NCBI GenBank assembly: GCA_001599595.1
Contig: BCHH01000015.1
Span: forward strand, 336,341 to 400,340
Source: Beverwykella pulmonaria
Lineage: Eukaryota; Ascomycota; Dothideomycetes; Pleosporales; Melanommataceae
Direction of reading: 5' to 3'
Length of the DNA: 64,000 nucleotides
The position numbers and the translations under genes were made by a program. The notes under the pieces are model-generated. The model saw nothing but the letters and a program-made list of their open reading frames with translations, did not search any database and had not been told where the DNA came from. This document shows positions 42,771 through 55,152 of the stretch, one piece after another. Position 1 is the first letter of the stretch. Each line of letters opens with the position of its first letter.

Positions 42771-44753
42771 AAACATATTTATTTCTGTATTTCTTCTATT
42801 GGAGAGGCGTACTGTATATGTCCAAGCCCGAGAGCAGGGAGTCTGCCTTATTACTCTCCCGTTTTGGGGCCAAATCCTGATGACAAGGTAGTGAGACGAC
42901 GTTTCCCGAAACGAGTAATCTGTTCGTCCGTACCCTGATCCTCAAATGACCCTAAGAGCGTAGCCAAGCTGAAAAAGACAATTGTATGTGCAGGCTCAAG
43001 ATCAGAGGGCTTTGCGCATTCTCGTACAGATGTGGTGTGTGAGACATACGCCCGCCGCCACGTGGTTCTAGAAAGACGGGAGGGCGCATAGGGCTGCAGC
43101 TCCCAACGGCGTTAAGTAAGCTTACCAGACGCACAAGTGCCAGTTTGGGGACCGTAAAGAGCCGGATGAGCCATTGCACAACGTTGCTGGGGAATCCAGC
43201 GATCCGAGCGATTCCCAGAGGAACCTGTGTGGCGGTCTCAGAGAACCTCCGAGCGCCCTCGTCCGTGCGGACTACTCCTTGTGTAGGCCCTGACCGAGGC
43301 ATCCATACATACGTCGACGTCAGTCGGTCATTCGACAGAAGAGTATCGATACCGCAGCACTGCGGATAGGTGAGAAGAGTGTTTTGCATCCAATGACGAA
43401 GTGTTGCGACCAGGGTCCAAAAATGATGATGCTTCGTCTGCCGCCGTACGCGCCACGCTGCAAGTGAAGCTGCACTCAGCTCGTCAGCGCTGTGGCAGCT
43501 GGTTTGGGGTTTCCTGTGATCCGCGGGGACCTCGAACGTGACAGTGGATGATTGATGATGGAGCAGCGCGCTCTCGTTTGGGAAACTGCGGTGCGCTAGA
43601 CGGAGTGGGGGCGCGACCATATTCCCGATCCGCGCCGCGTGAATATCTATACATGGTGTTGAGGTACCTTTGGTGGGTTGCGCTCTGTACGTAAGCAATC
43701 ACGTGCCTGGCAAGCCACAGCGGCGCGGGGCGATGATTCCTTCGTCTTCCTTTCTGACATTGTTATTCCCATCACTGAAGGACCCGGCATCGCCCACACG
43801 CACGTCGCCTGTCTCGGATCTGGCGTATCCACTGCGTCTCTCTTGCGGCAGCCGCTGCCGACGCCATCCATCGGTGTGAGACTCGGGAGCGAGCGTGCGA
43901 TTCTGCGGCGCGACATCTTCACTGCCTCTCTCTCTCTGTTTGTGCAATTCCACTACGACGGCTACCCCCGACCGCCGGGGCTTGCTGATCCGGACAGGAG
44001 ATTTGCAGCGGTCATGGATCGTGGCACTCAGTATGGTGTACGTGCGTATGGCTGCACAACATGAGAACCGAGCATGGGGTTCCCGTTTCACCGTCCCTCT
44101 CGCCTGCTCGCCAGGCCCTGCAGCAGACACTTGCATGACAGGGCCCGTCGAGTGCAGGCTACGCGCACCACGTCCGGGCCCGACGCGAACAAATGCGCGC
44201 CCGTTATGACAGTCAACCGGTCCATGTAAAATGAATCGCGGCAGGCTCCAGACCCCCCTTGCTACCAATGAGGATTCACTGATCGACCCTAGGAGCCTCT
44301 TCAGCTGGAGGGGATGAACCGCATCCTTCGCTGCCGCAGCCGAACACACTACGCTTGCGATCCATCCACCTCATGTACACTCGACTAACTGTCATTATGG
44401 CTGTGCTAGTTCACTTCTGCCCCATCTTAGCACCACTTGTGCTGACTGTGCACCTGTTCCTACATATGGATTTCCGTTGCCTGACTGACCTGCAGCACGG
44501 CAGCATGCCCTCTGTTTACAGCCCACGCTTCATCATCCCTCTCTTGTTTGTCCTCCTTCCTTACGGCTATATATTCTAGCTCCTCTCCCTACATCATCAT
44601 CAGTTTCATCCTACAAGTGTCTGAGTCTCAATCATCAGTCCACCACTATTCAGTTTGCTTTGCACCCTTAGCGTCTAAAACACCCTTGTATTCACACACT
44701 CGTACGCTTCGTTCTCCTGTCACTCTGCCACCACCCTCTCCATCTAAGTCAAC
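42771..44753. other. Gene-free stretch upstream of the 80-aa Cys-rich gene
   Basis: Long open frames on the minus strand (42952-43698 and 43699-44349) start at non-ATG codons or lack any recognisable domain. CT-rich sequence before 44754 is a likely leader. No other feature seen. Confidence 0.45.
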
Positions 44754-44996
44754 ATGTGTTACCAAGTCGTCGAGCGTTACTCGGTTTGCCGGTGTCTCTA
44801 CTACAAGCACGCCATCGATCCATGTGCTGCCCATGGACAGCGCGGCCACATGGTCCAGGAGAAGACGGTTCTCGTGGGCTACGCTTGCGCCAGCCACAGC
44901 AGCCACCGACCCGAGGCTGCGTACGATCTGCAAAGTACGGGCGTGCTCCCAGACTCCGGGTACGCGAGCGGTGCATACCCCTCAGCGCAACGATAG
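44754..44996 (+). CDS. Conserved small Cys/His-containing fungal protein (MCYQVVERY type)
   Basis: Single exon, 80 aa. It begins MCYQVVERYSVCRCLYYKHA, then DPCAAHGQRGHMVQEKTVLVGYAC, and ends in a Ser/Gly-rich tail with PDSGYASG. Six Cys and several His fall in the first 50 residues, suggesting metal binding. The opening block is one I recall as common to small proteins across filamentous ascomycetes; it has no known function. The ATG is preceded by TCAAC and a CT-rich leader. It stands alone, with about 4 kb empty upstream and more than 7 kb empty downstream. Confidence 0.8.
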   Translation: MCYQVVERYSVCRCLYYKHAIDPCAAHGQRGHMVQEKTVLVGYACASHSSHRPEAAYDLQSTGVLPDSGYASGAYPSAQR

Positions 44997-46842
44997 CGAC
45001 GCCACCATGCTGGACACGAATTTACACACATCACACCACACTTTGCGTCGCCCGGAGGCTCTCCGTCTGGATGGGCCTGCGCCCATACACCGCAGACGCG
45101 CAGGAATCACGCACCTCTTCGCGCTGGAATCGGTGTGATGCTGCGAAGCATCCGAGGCGGGGTCTATTTCATTTGTTTCCTTACCGCACGGGCATTGATA
45201 TGGAGTTCCGATAAGGGTACGGCTTGGGACAGCTGGGTATGAATGAGACGTGATATGCATACGAGGGAACGATTGGAGGCCACGCTTGGCGCGTACGATC
45301 ACGAATGGGACGGGCACATGCATGGCAATCTGGTCACGGGCATCCGGGCGCATGGATTGGAGTCAATGGTTTCTTAGCCCCTGTTTTTCTTTTGCTTTTT
45401 CTTGTGTTTTTCCTTTGTTCTGCCGCGTGGGATTCGGGCCACCTGATGGCTAGACAGTAATATCACGGAAGCTGTTTGATAATTCGATTCCAAGTCTGCC
45501 TTGCAGCTGGGGCCACCCCGAACACCTGATGCGGGCCAGGAATAAACGCAATATGCCAATATCGTCTTGTCCGATGCAGTGCGAGTGGGTGTGTGTGTGT
45601 GTATGATGCCGCTGAGTGCCGGTTTGACTCGTGTGCCGGCGTGGACAGGTGCAGTGAATTGGCGATGGCTGCGTAGCGCGGGGTGAGGTCTGATCTCAGC
45701 TCCCACGTCACCGGGAGTGCCGGGGTTCAGGGTTGAGCCGGAGCTTGGCCGCTCGCTTGGCTGCTTCGGTACTGGCACCCTTCACGCCACCGCTCTTTGC
45801 GACACTCTCTCCACGACAACATCCTCATTTTCAGTCGCGCCCGTCGGTGTGAGAGTCGTCACGCTGCCGCCATCCCGCGGCGACGACGGCCCACCTCGAC
45901 AATAGCTGCGGCGCCCTCCGTAGCGCTGCGTAGGCCCGGCAAAAGACCCATATTTCCTGGCTGTCAACGCCTCGGTCGGCCACGCAAATTGCCAGGCTCC
46001 CAGCCCTGCGGTGGTCGCGAGCTGGTTGCCCGTTCGAAACTCTAGATACGTGTAAACAAGCTCGCAATCTGCGGTTCCGATGCGCTATCATCTGTTCCGC
46101 GCCGACGGTCATGTCTCGCTCTGCAACCGCCGACCGACGAGCAAGGCACAGCAAATCAACGACGACAGACGTCTATTTTTGGTATGGCGTGGATGGACGG
46201 TCATTCCTTCGCACTTTGTATCCTACAACCTACCTCTCGACTCTATCACGCCAGATCCTCGATGGCAACTTCGCGGCACGGCGCTCGATGGTGCCCACCA
46301 GTCTTTTGAATTTGCGCCTTTATCCACTTTTCCCCGACCTCTTCTAGGCAGCCCACTGTCTTCGAAACACTTGTCTATTTCTGGTCCTGTCATTCCTGTC
46401 ATCGCCCGTAGCGTTGACAGTAGTGTCCGTTGACCAATTGACTGTGCATCTGGACATGACGACTAATTCCCTATGCCCGCTTCTAGGCTTGGTTTCACAC
46501 ACTGAGCACACTGCGAACGCCTCCCACTCGCATATCTCATACTACGCCAGCTTGCGCACCCTCGCAAACGTCATTCGATCATCCCGTACCATGACACCCA
46601 TCCTGCAGGAAGCGCCTGTGCCTATTCTTTTAAATGGACGACGTACAGCCTCCCTCTCATATTCCCGGTATGTTCGAGGTCGGGTGACAAAAGTCGCACA
46701 TGCTCTACACTCTATCGCATCTCCAGCACGGAATCGTTAGGACCCGAGTTTTGTTTTCACCTCAATGAGTTGGTTCCAGCAGTGGGGTGCATCATGCATC
46801 TTGACGCACGAGGGGAACCCGAGTCCCGGACATGCGGTCGAC

Positions 46843-46856
46843 CATACTCGAGTATG
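46843..46856. repeat. 14-bp perfect palindrome
   Basis: CATACTCGAGTATG; no neighbouring copies seen. Confidence 0.5.
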
Positions 46857-49185
46857 CAAACCAAGCCCTTATTAAGTTCACCACATTCATTTTAATTGCA
46901 AAAATTACCACCCAATAGCCAACGGACAGCAGATATTTGGACCCATGAAACATCAGCGCTCGAAACATGGACCCCGAAAATGTCTATTATATTGGCATAA
47001 GACTACGCCTCCAGAATCCCATAGCATACCCCAAAGCGGAATAGCGCGGAGATATTTTCCGAAAGTGTAGGTGGCTGTGTTGCATTAGGTCCAGCGACGT
47101 TGACCGCAACCAGCCACTAAGGCCGTACCAGTTTAGGGACTATTCTCTACTATCTCCATTCATATTCTTTGCCCCTTCCTCTTCTCAAATTCTCGTATTC
47201 GCGCTAATCAACCCCTTGAAGGACTGTCTCCATTATTGTCACATCCCCGGCACCTCAAGTAAGAATCCATATTCACGAATCGAAAACACGACCTAGGATT
47301 CGGGTCTTCTCCGCCGCATGTAACCATATCGCACAACCACAAGCTCGAAACCTATCGCATATTCCTAACTATGGTCCAGGCGCCGTATTTCATATTGGAA
47401 TAATCAAGTTCCTACCAGGATCTGTTCTTGGTGTGCTCTCCGTCGCTCTCGGTACGCGTACCATAGCCCTACGTTCGAAGCTCGTGTGCTGAATGAGTCC
47501 ACTGCCTCTAACCCTAGCTCCATGGATGGAATCCTCCATAAAAGTTTGGTTCAGATCATGCAGCATCGCTGTTCCATGTTCCTCCTAGGCAAAAACTCAA
47601 ATTCAGGCTCTCGATGTGGAAATGCAACCACCGTAACCAATGAACGCGGCAGGTTCCGAATTACGTGAGCCTTCATATTGAGGGCCCCTCTACGCAGATA
47701 TCGACTTAATATCGACCCCGCCCATTGCGATAGCTCCCACGGCATAGTCTGCACGTTCAAGCAGTCACGTTCTGCGGACGCTTGAGTAAATTGGGGATAG
47801 CTTCCGGGAACCAAGCCAAATGTACTTGTAATGGATGTTCGATGCTGAGGCGCAGTGGACTTGGAGGCAGCAGGATGGAGTGTAATTGGCAGCATGTAAC
47901 CCTCATCTGATGTACGGGCGTGGGGTTTTCGATATTTTGGACTGCCATGTCCGAGTCTGCTTTGGCTGGGTGAAACGATACGCTGCCTGCCTGCTGAAAT
48001 GCAAGTTGCAGCTCGTAACGCCTCAAATACACCAGCTTGGCACTACCAATGCACAACTAAGTTTATTTCTAGGTTACTCTCTACAAAGGGGCCTGAGCAC
48101 TACCTGTGAACATTGGAGAAACTTCTTCAAGACCATTCTCTCTCTCTGATGCAGGTGGACTCTCCACGAATGCATCCCATATATTGGCGCATGCCATGGC
48201 CCATGGGATTCTACCACAGCCACTTACTCATCGAAGCTCTGGCTTGGATCTCGATGATGGTCAGGAAGATGCAAGGGCCGTATGCGTGCTCGTATTTTAA
48301 CAGAAAGTCTCCTCGTGCTCTTATCACACTGGAGAACATGGTACGTCCAAATGTGATGAGCGGTGCATTGCATCATTGGCAGTGCTTGAAGTCCGTTCAA
48401 TTCTGCTCGCCCTACTCTTCTTCCCTGCAATATCATAGATCTCATTCACATGCAGCTCTTTTCCAAACTCCCTTCTTTTCATGCTCGGTACTTGAGGCCG
48501 ATCAAGGGGAGACTGCACCCCGTTCGCGTCACGTCGCGTCACAAGCGATATGACATTCCCCGCCCCTATATTGCAGACGCTATCGCTCATGTGATAGTCT
48601 CGTTCACAGGGAGGACTTCTTCCATATTCGATCTGATCCTTCTTGTAACACCATCTCTTCGGTTTCCATCATCTGCCCATCATTTCGCCACTTCTTTTCT
48701 CCTCGTCTGACACCATCTACATTCCTTCCTCATATTCCCAGCTTTCTGATCAAAGCTTCAATACCCAGACCTGCAAGTGCACCACCGATTCCCTGCACTC
48801 CTTTTCCCCCTCCTCTTCGAATTTGTCCTGCCGCCATGCATGCACTCCTCAATCATGCCTTCTCGCCGTCCATGCACTGCACACGGACCATCAATGACCC
48901 TTGTATGACACTATTCTCGATTTCTTGCTCTTCGTGTTAGTTGACAATTCTCAACATCGATGATCTCCGCGTCCGCATGCCCTGCTTCTCTTAACCGACC
49001 GGTGAGTCTTGTCAGCCCCAACCTGCAGAGAAGCCACCCCCATGGGGCACCCGCACTATGAGCCCTCTTCTGGCAATTGCCTTGTTATGAGCTGTTAGTG
49101 TCTATACGGCCGGAGTAAAACTACAGCCGTATGTCGTGTGATCGATCTGTGGTCTTTGTCGATGATGTTGATGGTTATGGTCAGA

Positions 49186-49239
49186 TTGCCTGCTCGATGC
49201 CTGGGGTGCAAGTTGCTTGCTCGATGCCTAGGGTGCAAA
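49186..49239. repeat. Two-copy 27-bp tandem repeat
   Basis: Copies at 49186-49212 and 49213-49239 share 24 of 27 bases. All three differences are transitions (one C/T and two G/A). Core: TGCTCGATGCCT. Confidence 0.85.
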
Positions 49240-51728
49240 TTTGTGGCGATGAGCCATCCCCCGTTTGCCTTCTGTGTCACCGTCCCTTGCGCAGACGTTC
49301 TTGATGGCGCAGTTCACGCCGATAGCGCCTTCGTGGCAAAGAAAGGTTAGAGCTCTCCAGCATTGACGGCTGTGTTGTTACTTTCTACTCACCCTACGGT
49401 GCGGAAGTTCGAGCTCGCCCAAAACAACACGTCTTTGTGTTTTGATTCTGCTGTTCTCTTCCATAGAGGTCCTGAATTCGCTCGCTCCCTCGACTTCTAA
49501 GGATGTAGAGACTCAGATCTGGTCCATCCCCACCCATTCCAGTTTGTGAATTGAGTCGATCCTCCTCAAACAAATCTCCAACACGTATGCTGTCGGAGAA
49601 AACGCCAGTTCTTGCGCTTGCGTCCCAAGCCGCTCACTATCCAGACAGCTGGAGGAGGGCATCTTCTCGTTCAGCGAGGAGTACTTCCTCTAGCCTCGCC
49701 ATTTGCGTCGTGAAGCAGCACACCGTCATATGGCAATACTGCTGGGGGATTTTTGTTCGAAAAGACGTTGATGAAAGACTGCTTCTCTGTGGAGACGACG
49801 GAGAAGTCGCGAAAGTCCTTTGAGGACGATAGCGGCATGTGAAGACGTTGGAGACTCGTTGCACGTTCAGATAGAGAGATCTGTGGCCGGGCTGAATAGC
49901 GTTGGAGGTGGGACTTCGTTGGTATCTTGGGGTGCTTGTTCATTTTCTGTGGAGAGTGGTCGGATTTTCAGTACTCCGCCGTTCCTCGAAACTTCCACGC
50001 ACCCTAAACTCTCAAGGTTCCCAAGGTCCACTGTAGGGAGGATCGATACTGTACGAGACTTGAAGCGGCGCTCACCCTCACCCACTTTATTCGAGTCCAT
50101 CTCAAGTGCGGTACATCATGTCCTCCATGCTCTTGATTATACACACTGTCTATCCTGATATCTCTTTTCACAATCAAGATTCCTTGCATTTCCCATTTTC
50201 TCTCTCTTCACACATCTCCTATCTTTGCTCATGCTTCCCTCTTCTCCAAACTCCTTCTTCTTTCGATATTGGGTGGATGAGTTGGATGGATGTAGATTCG
50301 GAAGGGTGAGTGTATCCCGCGCCTCGAAGGACCGATTGTAGGACCTAATATCAGTGGACGTTGAGCCGTACTGTTAGTGCCACATCACGCTCGGTGACGT
50401 GAAATATTGCAGCAAATATGATGGACATCTAACATGGTAAGACCAGACCAGATGGCAAGTCTAGTATTATATGGCGGAAGAGAGACGAGATTCTCCTTCA
50501 ACGATAGGATGGGCGCAGTAGAACAAGAAGAGGCTGTATACAATCAGAGAAAGCCGATGGCCTTTCTCCAGCCTATATAGTATAAGCGAAAACAGGAAGG
50601 AATTGTAAACAAAGGACACATGAGCAATCCTTCGTCTCTACCTACAAGTAGTAGGTCCAACATGTGAAGGAAAGCTCAAGCAGGACTGCTCCAGCACAAT
50701 AAGACAATAACAGGAGAAAAGAAAGGGAACGGGAGGAGAGGGAGAAGGCCCCACATTTGGAAACAGGTGGCGGCCATCCTGTCTTTAAGACTATCCTCCT
50801 GTCCACATTCCCCAATTAGGGTGCGACTCCTTAGCTGCCGAAAAATCCTACATTTAGGCTTCGCACATGGTCAGCGGAGCGCCTAATATGCTCAGCTCTT
50901 CTCCCCTCTGTCCGTCGGCGGTTCCGCGTGGTACGCAGGGAAATATTATACATGATGTCTTGCGCACCGTCCTTCCGGTCCGCCGAGTGGGTGGAGTGGA
51001 AGATGATATATGCCACTCGCTGCATTTTCTACCATCTAGCCACTCTCCACCACTTGCACATGTAGAGTGTGGTGAACGCCATCATAAACGAGACTCGGTG
51101 GGTACTATACTGTACACCTTACCTTTCCTTGTTCCCGATCTGGCTCGCGTTGTGTAAGGGATCCGGAACGTCGGGAGTGTGCACCGGGTGAAGGGAATGA
51201 ATGCAGTATTGAGAGGGCATGATGACGACAAGCGGCGCAGGTACATGTGTCTGTGACGATAACGGCAGTTCCCACTGGACGTTTTATGGGAGAGCCGGGG
51301 GGAGGGGGTAGCTGTACTTCATGTGTTCTATCTACTCAATGACAACGGACCACCGTTGTAAGTGATTTGCCTCAACGGCATTCGCAGTACACAAGCACAG
51401 ATAAATACGAAGCCCGCAGACTCACGGAAAAACTGTGCGTAAGCCGATGGAAAGGCTGTGTGGGGACAGATGTTAATGTAAAAAGTGGGGCCGAGCCTCG
51501 CCTCTCTCAAGGATGAAATTGTCTTGAGTTTGGTTTATGATGAGGCTGAAATTGAGATATTATGCCGCGCCGCCGTTTTCAAAGGAGCAACGAAAGATGC
51601 CTGTTCACTAGCTGGCCTTAAGGCCAACTCAGCTTTCCGCTTGCTGAATTACGATCCGGGGGTGGGATTCGAAACGGGGAGATGAACGTAATTTTCAGCT
51701 TGCTAGTGAGAGAGCAATGTGCACGTAG

Positions 51729-51788
51729 ATAGAGAGAGAGAGAGGGAGGGAGGGAGGGAGGGAGGGAGGGAGGGCGAGAGCGAGAGCG
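51729..51788 (+). repeat. (GA)n-(GGGA)n microsatellite
   Basis: AG dinucleotides pass into about seven GGGA units and end in CGAGAG repeats. Purine-only strand of about 50 bp. Confidence 0.9.
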
Positions 51789-52355
51789 ACATGCAGTGTT
51801 GGGACAACGGAAACTCGGTCCTTCGGATCCAACTAGAACGACCTTGCATCACGTTGCTGACTCTTGAACCCAGGCAAAGGGAATTTAGATCGCCGAGACA
51901 TTGATTATGAGCTCACGGGGCAAAAATATTCTCCATCCGCAGCATCGCTGATATTGAATACCGCGAGACATATCACACGAGCAGTGGAACAGTACTATTT
52001 TGTTTCTCGCACGAGCCATGCAAAGTCTTGATTTCTATCAAAGCGCTTTCCACGCGGTGCATTGAAGCATGACATCCGGCTTCGGTTCGATGTCCAAATT
52101 TTCCCAAAAATAACACATGGGCCTCCCCATTCTTCATCCACGGTTCCCACTTCAATACCAGCAGCAATTAAGTTGGAAAACCTTCAAAATTCTATCCAAC
52201 GAGTGTATGGTCGTAACAAGGTCGTAAAAAGCGCAACGGAAAAGTATAAAAGTAACATCATAATATGGACAAAAGAAGGAGATATCGAATAATGGTGTAT
52301 CGTGTCTTCGCAAATCGTAGCACGGTTGGCGGGTACGACGGTTGAGAGGGGGTGT

Positions 52356-53245
52356 CTACGAGCGGATGAGGACGCCCTGGCGGCGGGTAGTCTTGGCCTC
52401 GTACTGGTACTCGTCCTCGGAGGAGCACTCAGACGAGTCGTCGCTGTATCCGCATCGGGCACCGCCACAGTCAAGCTTGACCCTGTCGCCGCTGCGTGTG
52501 ATACCGAAGCGCTCGCACGTGCAGCATGAGCTACCGGAGCTCACGCTGGACGGGCTAGAGCTGTTGGTGGAGCGCGACGTGAGCGAGGGCACATCGGAGC
52601 TGTCGTCGGAATCGTAGTCAGACTCATCCTCGGAGATGGAAGTCGTCGAGGAAGCGGGCGAGATGGTCTGGTGCGCGAAGCGGCTGGTCAGCGCCTCGAG
52701 GGTGGCCTTGTCGTATTGCGTGTTGATGACTTGGCGCGTCTGGTGCGGGCGCTCCGGGCGGGGTGCGACAATGCGCGAGGGCGAGAGAGAGCGGCCCTTG
52801 GGGATGGAAGCAGTGCTGATGCGGCGCGAGTGGCGCGACGAGGAGTGCGAGGAGCGCTCCTCACGGGGGGCCGACGACGAGGTCTTGGCCTTTCCTCCGG
52901 GAATGTCGAGGATGTTGAGCTTGCGGCCGGTGGTGGGTTCGGTGGTGGAGTCCTTGGCCGGGTCGTGCGAGACGTGGTAGCCGTCAATGATGTACTGGAG
53001 GGGGCTGTTAGTGGGTGCTTCAAGCGCTGCAGGGAATCAGAGTGTGCGCTTACGTAGTACCAGTATCGCTGGCCCTGCTTCAAGGTCGCGCCCTGGAACT
53101 TGAAGCATCCCAACCATCCACCGCTCTTCTTGGGGTCCTTGGAGAGGGGAAGTTGTCCGGAGTAGTTGTCCCACGAGCCGAGAAGGTGGACCGTCTTGCA
53201 ATTGCTGGAAGTGCGGAGCGTGAAGTTGAGCTGGATAGCTGCCAT
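52356..53245 (-). CDS. AMPK-type glycogen-binding (CBM48-like) domain protein
   Basis: Two exons, 53054-53245 and 52356-52994, with a 59-nt intron; 276 aa. The N-terminal 75 residues form a CBM48/AMPK-beta-like carbohydrate-binding fold: TVHLLGSWDNYSGQLPLSKD, GGWLGCFKF, then YWYY-YIIDGYHVSHDP across the junction. The rest is Ser/Arg-rich and probably disordered, followed by a Ser/Asp stretch and a Cys-containing tail (SCCTCERFGITR, CGGARCGY, CSSEDEYQYE). No kinase or catalytic domain is present, so it may be a glycogen- or AMPK-related scaffold; the role is inferred from the domain only. Confidence 0.87.
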
Positions 53246-55152
53246 TGTGGAGATTCGAAATCGAGATCTTTTGGAAAAAAAGTTACAATATTATGATGTT
53301 GGTTTTGCTTTCCGTCCGGGCCAAGTGAATGGATAGACGTTCTGTGGAATTGCTGATTGAAGCGTAAAGAGGGCGTGAGAAAGGCGAGTTTGCGTAGTTG
53401 TCAGTCGGTACGAGGTGTGCGTGACTGGAGCAGATGCTGATTTTGTCGTCTTGAGCAAGAGAGCTGGTATTACGTTGTAGGAGTGGACCGGCCACGAAAA
53501 TGAAGTGAATTAGTTGCAAAAAATAATGGTAGGGGTCGAGGTCGAGAGTGATGGAATTAATGGCACCAGGCCTGAGGGCGGAATAGAGGGAAGAGAGGGG
53601 GGAGGAAACAAAAAAGATAAGAGTAAACAACGAAAACACAATACACAGCTCAGGAACTTCACACGCTTGCTGAAGAAGTGAACCTTGGGCGGGCGGGGAG
53701 GCCTTATTTATCGCACCGCACCGGCTGGGGCTGGGCACCACAAGCTGGCTTACCATCCGGCATATTGGCTTGCACTTTCGGGAGAGGGTCTCGCTTCTCC
53801 CGGGTGCACTTGATTGCTCTGCAGGGAGCAGGCGAGAGGGGGGAGGTGGGTTGCAGTCTATCGAAAGGTCGTCCAGCGCTTGATGCCGGCAGCGGAGTGG
53901 TGGAGAGGAGCGTCTGTGTGCCGGCCCGCTGCGTGGCGCCCGCGATGGGCGCGCTGATTGGGCTGTCAGGGCGGGGGCGCACGGGCGCACGGTGAAAATA
54001 CGCTGCCTATCAGAAGGCCGCGCCCGCATCGTCTTGTGACGACGTTGTGCGAGGTGCGTCCGCGCCGCCATCACGCTGCAGACAGACTGCGAGTTAGTCC
54101 CCAAGCATGACTTTTGCGGTCTTTTTGCATCTCGCCCAGCCCGAGTCTTCCCTCTCGCGCTGCAGAAACACAGGAAACTAGCACACAAACATGGTCCGAT
54201 CGAGCAAGCCTATGCGTGCTGCCCATGCCCCCAGCCGCATTTGCACCTATTTGCAGCTATTTCACACGCGGTCCAAGCTCGAGCTAGGAATCGCAGCCAG
54301 TGGAAGCTGCCTGCAGGCAGTCATCTGGACACAAAATTGACCACAGTCGGACTCGGCGGCTATTCTGGACTTGGTGGCGGGTTGGTTCGTGCAACCATCA
54401 CCACCTGGACCTGCTGCTTCGAGAAGAGAGCCGTGATATCGCGGGCAGGCAACGGCATGGAGATGGGCGTCATCATGTGCGGTGCTGTGCAGGTCCACGA
54501 GGACGAGGGTGTTGAGGGCGCCGCGGGCGCCGTCGAGGAACGATAGCCTCGCGGGATGGCTGGGGCACAGCGGCTCGAGCAACCTTAGATTCGAGAAGTT
54601 TGATGTTGCGTGCGACTTGCGAAGCTGTGCCGCATCTCCAAAGTCTGGTTGGACACCGGACGGTCTCAGGAACACAGCATGTCCCTACTCAGGCATCACG
54701 AGAAATGAGGCTTGGTGCTCCTCTCTTGCCAGTCTCGTCAATCAATTCCTCGCTCCCTATAATAGCTGTGAAGCAGCAATGTCGGCCTCCTGCGTAAACT
54801 GAAGCTGCTACTCCCGGTCTCGCAAAAGTGATTCGTCGTTGCGCAAAACGAGTTCCAGCCCCCAATACGGCTGCACCGTAGTGGAGCACGCATTCAGGAA
54901 TCCCACACCTACGCGCCACAGCCCTTGACTGGCGTTCATGCGCCGTCGCTCACACATTGCCAAATCAAGCAGTGAATTGGTCATGGCTTCGCCAGCCACG
55001 GCCCCCAACCTGTGCTTGAGGAGCCATCATCAAAAGACTAATCCAACAGATAGATTGTACCAAGGCGCACGAGGCTCTCATCCACAACGCCAGGCATTAC
55101 TCCTTGCCAACCCCACAAAAAACAAGTTTCGTTCATGCTATATTCGGCTTGC
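53246..55152. other. Intergenic, 1.9 kb
   Basis: Upstream region of the CBM48-like gene and 3' side of the tinA-like gene. Longer frames here (for example 53283-54188, minus) are Arg/Ser/Pro-rich shadows without domains. Confidence 0.5.

Larger units (their letters stand above)
44997..52355. other. Large gene-free interval (7.4 kb)
   Basis: No convincing conserved coding region on either strand. Open frames such as 46080-46433 (+) and 49867-50100 (-; MDSNKVGEGERRFKSRTVSI...) start with ATG and have ordinary composition but no recognised family. Several CT-rich stretches that resemble transcript leaders occur (about 48600-48800 and 50190-50270). Contains the simple repeats listed separately. 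Confidence 0.5.

Noticed and set aside
42952..43698. 248-codon minus-strand open frame
   Set aside because: Starts at TTG, has no recognisable domain and shows no consistent composition; likely chance in GC-balanced DNA.
43699..44349. 216-codon minus-strand open frame
   Set aside because: Arg/Ser-rich, no domain, overlaps two other equally long frames on the opposite strand.
48113..48553. 146-codon plus-strand open frame
   Set aside because: No ATG at the start, no recognised family; composition like the other shadows nearby.
53283..54188. 301-codon minus-strand open frame upstream of the CBM48-like gene
   Set aside because: Low-complexity Arg/Ser/Pro translation with no family; it lies in the promoter region.
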